The position numbers were made by a program, and so were the translations under genes. From Trichuris trichiura (lineage: Eukaryota; Nematoda; Enoplea; Trichinellida; Trichuridae): DNA of 64,000 nt. Location: the NCBI GenBank assembly GCA_037903355.1, contig JBAJFE010000033.1:186001-250000 (forward strand). Direction: 5' to 3'. Below are positions 1 through 11,800 of the stretch, piece after piece (the first letter of the stretch is position 1; each line of letters starts with the position of its first letter). The notes under the pieces were generated by a model. It saw nothing but the letters and a program-made list of their open reading frames with translations, did no database searches and was not told the origin of the DNA.

Positions 1-2135
1 TTACGCCTTCGAGTCGGCAAAATAGCGTATGAACGAAAACAGAATCGCGTTACATGAGAAAGCATTACGATTTCAAAATTGCATCTGAGCGAAAGTGCAC
101 TATACGAAGACGTTTTATACGAGCACAGCCTGCATTACTGCCTGTATAAACGAAACCAACAACCTGTAAGTTCTCCTCTAGCTGTTAAGTGGTCGACGGT
201 AAAGACTCTTGCGCTGATTCAGTCTGTTTTCCAGATACCAACTATCCCTTTCTACAGTGGCGAAGGGATTTGATTCAGTTTCGACAAAACTGCAGACTAA
301 ACTAAAGTGTCTTCAGCCAGGTTCATAGGGCCAAGAAAACGCCAGTGGTTGGACAGGGTCAAACTGCTGCCGCTGCAAGAAAATCCAGAGTAACCTGCAC
401 CGCACGAAAACTTCCACAGTGGAACCAATTGCCCAACTGTGGTAAACCAAAGTAGCGGCACAGCAGGAAGGTGGTATAAATAGGTCAATTCGGATGAATG
501 CACTTTCCTAACAGCTGCAATCACGGCTAGGTTACATTTAAACTGATCTCACGTCCGCCGATCGATAAGAATCGTTAAGACCATTCTGGTGGCTCAGTGT
601 TCGATTGAACGTTCTTCTAGGAAAGTGTAAACGTTGCCTAGATGCCACTCGCGATTCATCGCGCTTTGCTCACCATGTATGGCTGTTTGTTCTTGACTAA
701 CGCTGTGTGGGTGAAACGACTTTGTTCACTATGCGCCTAAGGCAAACCTATCAAACGCCGTCATCGATCTGCCGAAAACTAATGATGAAGCAGATGAAGT
801 TGCTTCAAGTGACTTGTCAGACTCAGTACGAAGATCACCGGACGACAACTATTAATAATTTAATCTTACCTGAGTTCTAGAGCTGATTGTACACTGCAGA
901 GCAGTGCTTCTGTTGGAGCGGTGACTTTCCTGCAATGTTTGCAGAACCGCTCTTGCATGTCTATGCCAGTTGGATTTTCATTTCTTCCATGATCTTTTTC
1001 AAATGGGAAACGTATGTTCAGATTTTTCGAGAACGATGAAGCAACTGTCACTCAAGAAGGCAGTACGAAGCATGGCAGAGCGCCCTGCTGCCCCGAAGCA
1101 CCAGCTTACTCCTGGACAGAATGTGGGTTTGTCATGTAGCGAAGGGGCATCCATTCATCCATCCCGCGACAGAGCAGAAGATCTATTTGCCGTTGGTTGT
1201 GACAGTGGTATGTTATTTTGTGGCTATTGCAAAATCGGTGTTTCTCCTGGAAAAGCTGCTCAACAGCTGTCAACTCAATAGGCAAGCTGTCGCCTGATCT
1301 GCAGAAGTGGCTGAAACAAATGGCAATACTTTCGTAGCAGAAGCGCCATATGGTCTGTTAAAGAGGCTTTCTCGTTGAGAAGACATTGCGCGCGGATATA
1401 CGTCTGCTCGGTAAAGCTAGTATTAGCGGAGATCAACAGGCAAAGCGGTCAAGTACACCTTTATCTTAGCCAAACGGCGCTCTTGTGCGGTTGTCGCTAG
1501 TGGCTGCAGCCGACCACGTTTGGCCTGTCTTTCGGGGGCGCAGACAGAAAATTGATGTCTGTACGACTATCAGTTGCCCAGATGCATGACAGTGTTCGAT
1601 GTGCAGTTGTGCTCTCAGTTTGCTTAAAACCGTGACCGGTTTTATTTCCTTCAAGGCCAGTTTGAACAACGCTATTCGCATGAAAAGCGAAGTTGGTGAA
1701 TTCTCGTCATTATGAGCACCGCTGTAGCAAATGAGGTTCATCTGCTGCCGGAGGCAGTCTGGCAGGGGCATTAACAGCTAGAATCAGCTGTCTCGGAAAA
1801 AGCTGACGGGCTAAGTAAGCAACCGTAGGAGTTTCGTTGAACTTGAAACCTTGTTTGGGCAGATATTTGCCCTACTATCCCAGACAGCTTTTGTTACTTG
1901 TAGCAATCACACGTTGCTACAGTTCGGTTCAGGAGGTGCAGGAATAAAGGTCAAATGATGGACGGCATGTCCGTACTGCCGCATTCCGCGCCAATGCTAT
2001 TTGATTACGTTACTGAGTACACTGTTTTTTAGGTCCTCACAAGACGAATAACGGACCTCGACTTAATAGCTTAGCTAACAGAAATTTTCCCAACCATGAA
2101 CTAGCTCTGGACCCTGCTACGGAGTCCTGAAAAGC
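1..2135. other. Upstream region of egghead gene, no gene recognised
   Basis: Only short unrelated open frames are present in all six frames and none matched a family I know. The stretch directly before the start codon at 2136 presumably holds the promoter and 5' untranslated leader of the egghead gene, but I see no convincing TATA box or initiator. Old, unrecognisable repeat sequence cannot be excluded. Confidence 0.4.
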
Positions 2136-2883
2136 ATGGCTACGACTTGCCCTTTAGTTTGGAACAGCCGGAGCAAGCATGCAACTCATGTTGCCGTTTT
2201 CGTTCTCTACCTGATCGCATTTGAACTGGGAACCGGTGCAGTAAGGCTTTGGGCTATTGACAATTCTTTCGACCCATACCTGCGGTATGGCGTCGTTCTT
2301 TGCCTGTCGTTGTACTTGCTGCGTTTCATTAGTCTTTTGGTGCTGCCACAGTCTATCTTTAATCTTCTTGGGCTTGTCTGTTTCAATGCATTTCAAGAAC
2401 GCGTGCAACTGAAAAACTCTCCTTTATTGGCTCCATTTATATGTATACGTGTAGTCACCAGAGGCGAATTTCCACGCCTGGTCGAACGCAACATCGAGCA
2501 CAATATAGAAACGTGTTTGCGATCAGGCCTTGAGCATTTTACTTTCGAGGTGGTTACCGATAAGGCATTGGATTTGAGACCCACCAGTCGCCTACGAGAG
2601 ATTGTCGTGCCGAGCGACTATCGAACCAAATCCAGTGCCTTGTTTAAGGCTAGAGCTCTACAATATTGCTGGGAAGATGATGTGAACGAATTGCGGGGCG
2701 AGGACTGGGTCGTTCACTTGGACGAAGAAACGCTGCTGACGGAGAATTCAGTGCATGGTATCTTAAACTTCTGCTGTGATGGCAAGTACCCGTTTGGTCA
2801 GGGTCTAATTACTTATGCGAACGGAAAGATTGTCAACTGGGTGACTACATTGGCAGACTCGTTTAGGGTCGCCGACGATATGG
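2136..2883 (+). CDS. egh: egghead exon 1
   Basis: Encodes residues 1-249 plus the first base of a glycine codon. It contains both N-terminal membrane segments and the first part of the catalytic domain, through the HLDEE acidic motif to ADDMG. The open frame continues 12 codons into the intron before a stop at 2918, but those residues do not resemble the family. The GTAAGT donor at 2884 gives a junction that matches it. Confidence 0.93.
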
Positions 2884-5800
2884 GTAAGTACATTGGTAAT
2901 CAAAAAGCAATGTTGTAGGTGATTCGCTTTCTAGGACTAGCATTTGAACTTTTCGACGCGTTTTCCTAAGGCCAATTACTTTTACTATTAATACAATATA
3001 CTGTGTGTGAACTGCCATCGGAGACTTGCTCGATTTAAAAGGATGTCTGTTTCTCTTCTCTGGACTTTCCGTTATCTCTCCCGTTTAACGAGAGGTTTTT
3101 ATCGTTCATACCTATTTAAAATTTTGAATTTGTAAAATGTCTGTTTCGCATATTCAAGATGAAAGCAGCTGCTATGTCCCCTTTCGAATAGTAGGCAGCG
3201 GGTGTCTGCTTGTTCTACACTGCGTCGGCAGTGACCATACAGTGACTAGGTAAAATAATACTCTAAGACGACAAGGTGTTCGAGCAGGGTCACCCTCTAA
3301 GTCTTGGCCAGTTTTTATAGTGCCAAATTGCGTTTATAGAACGATTGTGCATTGCACTGGGTGTCATTTAACAAGATTGTTTTCTTTCATGTTTTTCTTC
3401 ACCCACAGCTTTTTCCCGTTTTCGTAGACTCCTGTAAATAAACTACACAACAATTAAGCAGATTGTTAGAGAATTTACAGGATGATACTTCCTCGCAAGC
3501 CTCCGCCGTTGTTCAGCACTTCTGTGCCCGCTCGACTCTCGACCAGAGATAAACCATCCTGAGTCTTTCTGACCTAAAGCCTACGACGGAGGCACTTTAA
3601 TCAAAGGCAATGCCGCCCTGAGTAGCAACAATAGTGTAGCTGTTAGCGAATTATGGTATTAATAGCTAAGCAGACGGTCCGCATTGTACGATGGTTCATG
3701 AGAATGTATCTGTACATATTTAGCTATGACTTCACCTGTTGCATGTCGCACTGATAACTCTGGTCATCACTAGCAAACAATGCCTAGCAGTCCCATGCAT
3801 ATTGTCATCCTTTCTCCCTTTTATTTGGGACGGGTAGTTCCCTGTCTTAAGGAATAGTCCCCTTAGTAAGTTCAAAAGTGGACCGTAGCATCCAAATATT
3901 GTTTACAGGCAGCTTGTAAACTTAACAATACGCAGGGTTGTTATGAGCCAATCGTAGCAGCTTGATACAAGTTCCCTGAAGATTAGAGCAATTGTTTCCT
4001 AATCTAGAGCAGTGCTTTCCACCGGTTTACTCGCCAGTGTCCCCTTCTTAGGCTAGTAATTTCTGCAGCGCTCCCTAGCCGGTAGCTGCGTTTGCCAAAG
4101 GAAGTTGAATGCCCATGCAGTATTCTTGGCCGACAAAGGATAATATTTGTCACTGCAAAAAAAAAATAAAACTAAACATCAATGACAATTATCATAATTG
4201 TAGTACGGAAAGGGTACCTGTTGAACCTTTATTTGGCGAAGCTATCGGGAAGCGTCGGTTTCGGGAACTGACGCTTCCCGATAGCTTCGCCAAATAAAGG
4301 TTCAACGGGTACCCTTTCCGTACTACGATTATGATATTTGTCATTGATGTACTTAATGCGTCCATAAGTGTAACCAACGAGTAAACTCCATCGCCAGGGC
4401 TGGAAACCACGCAGAGAAAACAGCTTTCCACTTCCTGCTCTACGCTAGCTAGCTGAGGTCTCAGGTCGCTCTGATTTACAACTCGAAGTTTGTTTTTTTT
4501 CTTCGTTAGCATGTTCGCAATGATATCAAATTTACACTCAAGTAGATTCGAAGAAGGAAATGAGATAAGTAGTTTTCATACTATGGGCTATAAGTGTGAG
4601 AAATTGCATTGCGATCGGAAGAGTCCTGCTTCGAAGCATAAATTTTTACTTCAGCTCTTCATTGGCCCGCAGCTTTAGCAACTATTCCTTTATTTATATA
4701 CGCCGACTGGGAGTCGCGCAAGATCGTACCACTCATTTACTCGGCAAGAAGTCAACTGAACTCAAACAGTACAGGCGAGCATAGTGACCGTTTTATCGGT
4801 CGACTGGTTTTTGCAGGCCTGAGGCAGGTGAATTTAGGTCATCGCTGACCAATACACAACACCTCTTTCCTCGCAGTCAAACGTAGTCACTAAATTATTT
4901 AGGCCTCATTCGGTAACGTTTAGGCCGCCCTTCAGGCATACTTTAGGCTGTCGACGATTTTGCATCTGCGGATGAAGCAGAAACGTCTTCCGCTGGCTGC
5001 GGTGACTCCTTATCTTCGCTCTAAGGCTTACTGTCGTTTTTTTTGAGTTCGACGAACTGTCACCGGTTTGTAGGAAACGCCCTCTGATTTGGGCAATATG
5101 CTTGCGTTCATTGACACCTGGCTTGCGCTCCGCGTAAGACCGAAGTCCTATCATCTGACTGACGGATGCGGGAGTTCATTTCGGGCCACTCTTGTAGTTC
5201 CTCATGAATACCGAATTGCCTCGAGAGAACTGTCTGGTCTTCTCCCGCGCGTCATTCGTTGATCCTCTTGTTCCTGCCGATTCCTGGTTGCCAGTAGTGA
5301 ATCTGGATGACGATTGTTCAGTAATGATCTAGGTCTATGAGACATCAGTATTTTCGCAGGAGTGCTTCTTGTTACCATGTGTGGGGTAAGGTACTGATTG
5401 AACAGAAAGTGAGCAAGTCCTAGGCTCCAGCTTCCGTATATAATTTTTTTTAAATGCTTTTTTCATGATCTGTACCATACGCTGTTTGCCCATTCGATGA
5501 TGGATTTTAAGGTGCCACGATAATACGTCGAATCGCATTGGCTTTTACGAATTCTTTGAACCCCGAAGCAGTGAATGCCGTACCATTGTCCGTTACAGTT
5601 ACCTTAGGCAATCCATGGGTCGCGAGTAACAGTGCTAGTTTGCCAATTACAGCTTTCGCGGAGGTCGCCTGAACTGGGAAAAATCGAGCAATTTGGAGTG
5701 GGAGTCGGCCATAATATGGAAAAGTTGTCCTTGTAACGGTCCGGCAAATTCCAAGTGCAAACGTGACCGGAACTTTTCAGTTATTTCCCAAGGACTCAAA

Positions 5801-8800
5801 GGGGCTCTTTTCGGCTCATGCCGTGTCTCCTGGCAAACCCTACGCTTCTTGACGGTATCTTGAATATCATTTTCCAATCTAGGCCACCACACAACTACGA
5901 GCTGCCGTTTTCATGCGCACAATACCAGGGTGCGCTTCATGTAACAATTTGAGAACTTTGCTTCTTACTTTTTCTGGGACGATTACTGGACTCCCCCATA
6001 ATAAGCAGTTTCTGTGCACTGAGATGTCTGATTTCCGCTGGATGAATGGTAAAACTTTATTTGCTTGCTTCGTTTCAGGCCATCCTCGTAGCGCCCAGCG
6101 TAGTACCTGTGCCAGTATTCTGTCGCGCCTCGTCAAGCTTTTTACTGCCTTCGCATCAACTGGTGTCTCCACATCTGTTTCCAGGAGAACAAAGTCCCCT
6201 GAAGGCAGAATTCCCCTGTCCGCGGTAGGCATCGGCGTTTGCTACTTTTGCACTCGATCAATACAGTAATTCGTAGTCGCGAGCGGAGAGCAGCAAAGAC
6301 CAGCTAAGCGTCCTAGGAGACAGCCTGTGGTAGCGCCTTACGTGGATGTAATAAACCCAAAAGTGGTTTATGATCCGTAGCTGTTGTCAACGAGCGGCCG
6401 TATAAATACTACTAAAATTTCTTAACAGCAAACATGATCGCAAGCGCCTTGTATTTGCGCTTAATTCCTTTCCGTCTTGGACATCGTCCTCAGAACATAT
6501 GCAACAGCCGCTTCCTTTCCTTCGGAACCTGGCTGGCTGAGCACGGCTCCGGTGCCGGGAGGAGATGCATCACAAGTTACTGTAAACTTCCTTGTACGAT
6601 TGTAATGAATCAAAACGGATGAGTACATTGGCAATTTTCGGCATCTCTGAGGACCTGTTCATGCGGTTTCCTGCGCACAAAAACGGCATGACTGTCAAGC
6701 AAATAATGTAGTGGCCGCAGCACTTCTGCTTTTCCAGGAACGAAAGAACTGTAAAGTTTAAACAAACCAAGGAACGCTTGCAATTCTGCTTTGCTTTTGG
6801 AACTTGGTGCCTACCTTATGGCTTCCACTTTTTTTGCCGTTGGGTGCACGCCATGTCTATTTAATAGGGATCCTAAGTACAGTCAGCCCTCTTTCTCCGC
6901 GGTTAATTCGTACCGGAATTTGAGCGTTACACCGCGTTAAACTGAATTCGCGTTGTGTAGGATACCCTATGAAAACTCTAAATAGCTTGTATTCCAGCTG
7001 CGTATTTCGTCCTGTCCCCTTGAATTCTTTCCGGAACGGTTGTCATACCTAGTGCTGCTTTGAAGCTTGGTACTACAGGATCTAGCTACGAGATGATAAT
7101 GACACCAATGAGACTGCGCTTGTCCAGTGGAGCCAGCCATCAGAGTCAGGCCGTTAGACGCAAGAAAGGACGAAAGTAAGATGTTGTTTCTTTAAACGCC
7201 CGGGAATGGCCTTGCTTTAATGAGCTAGGCGACGTGCTGGCGCGCGGAATTGGTACGGAGCACAGGAAATATAAAATACAGAGGCGCACTAAGCAGAAAT
7301 ACCGAACATCACAGAGAACACATCCACATAGAATAAAATGTCTACGGCAGAAACGTTTGGCGCGTCAGAAATCAGACAGTTTACGCACTTTCTGTAGGTG
7401 GAAACAGATCCCCTGGAGATCGGTCAGTTTTAACGTCTCTTGAACTTGTTGTTAGCGAAACTTCTCGCCTTAAAATTTTAGGCTCCGCAGCTGCCGGAGA
7501 TATATTTAAAAACATTGCTACAGGGAGCTGTCTCTCCCTTTTCTTCGCTTCATCGAAGCCATTATTCCTCGTGTAACCATGATGCAATGTTCCATGGATG
7601 GATCGTATTCGGCAATCATATCCTTCAGGACCTGCGCTTGCCGGAAAATACTAGCAAGCTTTTGCAGCGTCCAATCATCTGAGGGCGTTTGAGCTTCTTT
7701 ATGTTCCATAGCGTCGTCGTCACTGCGCGTAGGTAATTGCATAAGTTCCTCGAATTCCTCGTTGGTGAACGGTTCGCCATAATCTTATATGTGCTCCCTG
7801 ATATCGTCTTCTATAATGTAGGAGAAACCCTCGCCTCCCAACTCCTTGGCAATATTCATTATATGTCTATGACCTCCTCATCGATGGCACCTGAGGCCTC
7901 GCATTTATTGATTGCGTCTCTTCACAAACGCTCAAGCAACCACTGACTGCTCTGGGCTTTATCTTGTGTACTGCATCCGCAATGAGGGCGGTAGCGTGTG
8001 CAACTGAGAGACTCTTCGACAGGCCGGTAAGATCGCAATCAGGATTAGCGGGGAGGGCATCACGAAGCTTCCCAAACACGAGACGAGTATAAGGAGCCTT
8101 AATGCATTTTATGGTGCCCTGATACAGTGGCTGTAGAATGATGTCGAGTTAGCGGGCAAGTATTTCACTTCGACGTTCTCATTAACGATTGCAGATTGCG
8201 AAGCAAAGAGATAGCGGGTAACAGGGAGCGTTATCATTTACGAAGAAAACCTTGAAAGCCATCCCGTTACTTTCCAGATATTTTTTCGCTTCAGGAATGA
8301 AGCATTGGTTAAACCACTCCGTAAAAAGGATAACCGTCATCCACGCCTTCTTGTTGTGCTGCCAGAAGACCGGCAGATACTCCTTGCTCTTGTTTCTGAG
8401 CGACCGAGGATTACGAGTCCGGTAGACAACGCCGGGCTTTATCATGTGCCCTGCAGCGTTGCCACAGAGCACAAGAGTGAGTCGATCTTTCAGTGGCTTG
8501 AATCTCGGGGCTTGCTTTGCGCTCTTGTGGATATACGTGCGCTTTGGCATTTGCTTCCAGAATAATGCTGTCTTATCAGAATTGAAGATTTATTCTGGGA
8601 GATAACCCTTTTGGTCCACCATCTCTTTGAATTCTTCCGGGAATGTCGAGGTTGAAACGCTTCACATATTTTGCTAGCCATCTTTTGCTAAGAGTAAATC
8701 CTTTTGTTCTGTGCAAGTGTGCCAGAGAAGTGCTCATATAAGTTCAACCCTTTCTCCCGAATAACTTTCCCGTCGACAGGTACATGCTTCCGCGACATGT

Positions 8801-11800
8801 CCTTTGTCCAAAAGCTTAGCGCTTTCTCAGCTTTCGCGAGGACTTTGTTGCGAACTACAGCCGCTCTTTTCGCCAATGAAGTGTCGGGATGAATGCTTCC
8901 TCGAACCTCAGCTTCCTGCTGTTTTATCGTACGAATGCTGGATTCATTCTTCCTGATCTTGCGGCCCACTTCGGCACTTGACAATCCGCTTTTCAAACCT
9001 GTTGTGTATTATGCTCGTCTCCCTTGTTAATCACAATTAGGTCTTTACTCGTCGACCTAAAACAATATTTGTCACATACCCAGAATTTAACTAACAAGGT
9101 CAACCGAGTCCTATAAAAGGACGACGCGTAAACAACGTGGGGCTTCGGGGAATTAGGTGCAAGCTACGCTCAATGACTGTGTGACGTTTGACGAAATAAA
9201 GCTTACGCCAGCGGACTTAACAAAAATATGTAGGACCTTTACTTTGCAAAAGTTTTATTACGGAATTATTCCCGTTTAATGTGTTAACTCCGGAGCTTTC
9301 GGGTCGACCGAGACCCGTCTTCAGCGGTTGTCTATTTAGTTTAGCTCCGGAGTTATTTAACACATTAAACGGGAATAATTCCGTAATAAAACTTTTGCAC
9401 TATGAAAACATACGCTCCCGTACCAAGAAACCACATTTTCAAGACCTTTACTTTCACCTAAAAGGTAAGAACGATATGTTGTCTCTTAGCCCTAGAGGAA
9501 CCGATCTGTTCACTTACTTGCCTTCTGTCAGCCATCCTACTATGCGACACCAGTTACACGATGCGAAAGTTCATACCTTCCATGCTGCCGGGAAACTCAC
9601 AGCGGGCGGGCTCGGCAACGCGCACGAAACAATAATGAGCAATCAAAAAAATGACAAGGCTTCATTGGCATTGTGCGCGCTTTAGAGAGCGTTGGGGGCA
9701 GAAAGAGTCTTTCGCTCCCGCGCAGATGATCACGCTGCTGAACAGGCATGCAACGACACTAGTGCAACTAAAACGCTGGCCAACGGTGAACGTGTTTTTG
9801 TGAAAAGTTGACGTCACTATTTCACGTCAGGCAAACCGCGTTGTATAGAATCTGCAGATAACGTGGGCCGATTGTGTTCTACTTTTTTCGACGCGAAAAA
9901 AGCATTTATCTCATTGCAGCCTGAGACCGACTTCGTTTGGTCGACCAAGTAAAGCTTGTACTAGTTTCTAGTGTTCTTCTACAGTTCGTCCTGTGATTAA
10001 TACATCGTCGGGATAAACTTTCACGCTATCTATACTAGCTAGGGGCGTCTCTACGAATCTTTGGAAAATACTGGAGGCAACGCGCACGACGAACGGTAGA
10101 CGTCTCATTTGCATTAGCCCTTTAGGTGTATTCAGAGTCGGCAGTTCCGCCATATGCTCATCAGCCTTCAGTTGCAAATACGGTTGAGCTAGGTCAAGTT
10201 TGCTGAACAAAATACCACCAGCTAAAGCAGTCAATAATTCCGTCCTCGTAGATAAAGGAAATGCATTTTTCTTCGTCGCTGAGTTTACCGTCGAGCTATA
10301 ATCACCGCAAACTCGTAGTTCCTCGTTTCGCTTTAGAACTAGAACTACAGACGTGGCTCATTATGAATACTTCACCTGCCTTAGGATACCTTGCTTAATT
10401 AGGCTTTCTAAGGCAGCATCCAATTTTGACATCGCAGCATCTGAGAAATTTCGCTGTAGCATTCTTTTCTCTTTCGATGCTCACTAGGGGACCATTGTGT
10501 ACGTTTGTATCCTCATTGGATAATGCTGGATAGCGTAAAAGCACGTAATCAACGTGTCCATGGCACACCTGGTGAATTCCTACAACAGATATCCGTAGTG
10601 GTTGAAACCAATCACGTCCCACGAGGATTGCGCCAAACTCGTTAACAATCAACAGTGGCAGTCGACATTTGCGGCCGTTAAACAGGGCTTCAACTTCCAC
10701 TTCTTACATCAAGCTGTTTCTTCAGCCATGTGCGCATTATCTTCGCAGAGTGCATCTGTTCGACAATGTGGAGTTTTAATTTATGAAACATGCGTTGATT
10801 AATCAACGGACAGGCTGGTCCTGAGTTAATTTCCATTGTTAGGGGGCTTCCCTTTGATGAGGACATTAGCCAAAAGTAGATTCTTCATATCGGACGTCAG
10901 GGTGTTCAGAGAGTACAAATCTGCACGATTTTTAGGGCAAAGTGTTTCTAGTTGCTGTGTAAAAGCATGCATTCGAACACGGTCAGAAGTCTTTCTTCTG
11001 CTTTGACGAGTTCTCTGAAGATTTGTACTGTATTCAGAGTACGTTTCTCGACAAACACGTTCTATATGGCCAGCTTGTTGACAACACCGGCAACGTTCGT
11101 TAATAAATCGGCACGCTTGGGCGTCATATGCCCCGCAACAGCGATAACATTTTGCTGAGAACCTTGTCCGCTGACTGGAACCTGTTACCTTATCCATCGA
11201 CTTCATGCGCACGTTTTGCATGTCCTCCTGCCTCCGGCTGTTCTTATTTTCAACGCCTGCTGTCGCGCTGTTTCAGTTAGGAGAGCTTCCTTGAGCGCTA
11301 CATCAAACATTCCTACTTGCTGTGCCAACAGCCTTCGTTGTAGCACTTCATCTGCAATGCCGCATACTAAGCGATTGCTTAGGGCTTTATCTACGGCGTT
11401 TCCGAAGTTGCAGTGTTCTGACAGTCTCCTCAATGCAGCAACAAAATCGGCAATACTTTCGTTCGGTCGCTGGTCGCGCTTATAAAAGCGGAAACGCTCC
11501 TCGATTTCAGAGGGCGCCGGGTTGAATTACTGCCTTATGGTCACGGTGATTTCCTCATAGGAAAGTTCATTTGGCGGCTAGGGACTAATCACTGATCGAA
11601 TCAGACTATACATTGAGGACCCACGGAAGCGGGGCAAAATTGCACGTTTCTTCGCGTCATCCGTAATGTCGTAAGCTTCAAAATAAAAATTCAGTCTCTA
11701 GACGTACAGGTTCCAGGAAGTTCCCTTTCTCGGGACGAAAATCTCGAATTGATTTGAGTTGGCCATATCCTTCCTCATCGCCAGTATTGTGCACGCTGAC

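Larger units (their letters stand above)
6880..9874 (-). mobile_element. Tigger (pogo-type) DNA transposon, nested in Gypsy pol
   Basis: Terminal inverted repeats: CAGTCAGCCCTC at 6880 and, inverted, GGGCCGATTG ending at 9874. The left flank is TA, as expected for pogo/Tigger insertion; the right flank TG looks like a decayed TA. Length is 2,995 bp, near that of an autonomous Tigger. Deleting it would reconnect the two halves of the Gypsy reverse transcriptase in frame, so Tigger arrived second. It is itself interrupted by a snap-back element at 9246-9440. Confidence 0.88.
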
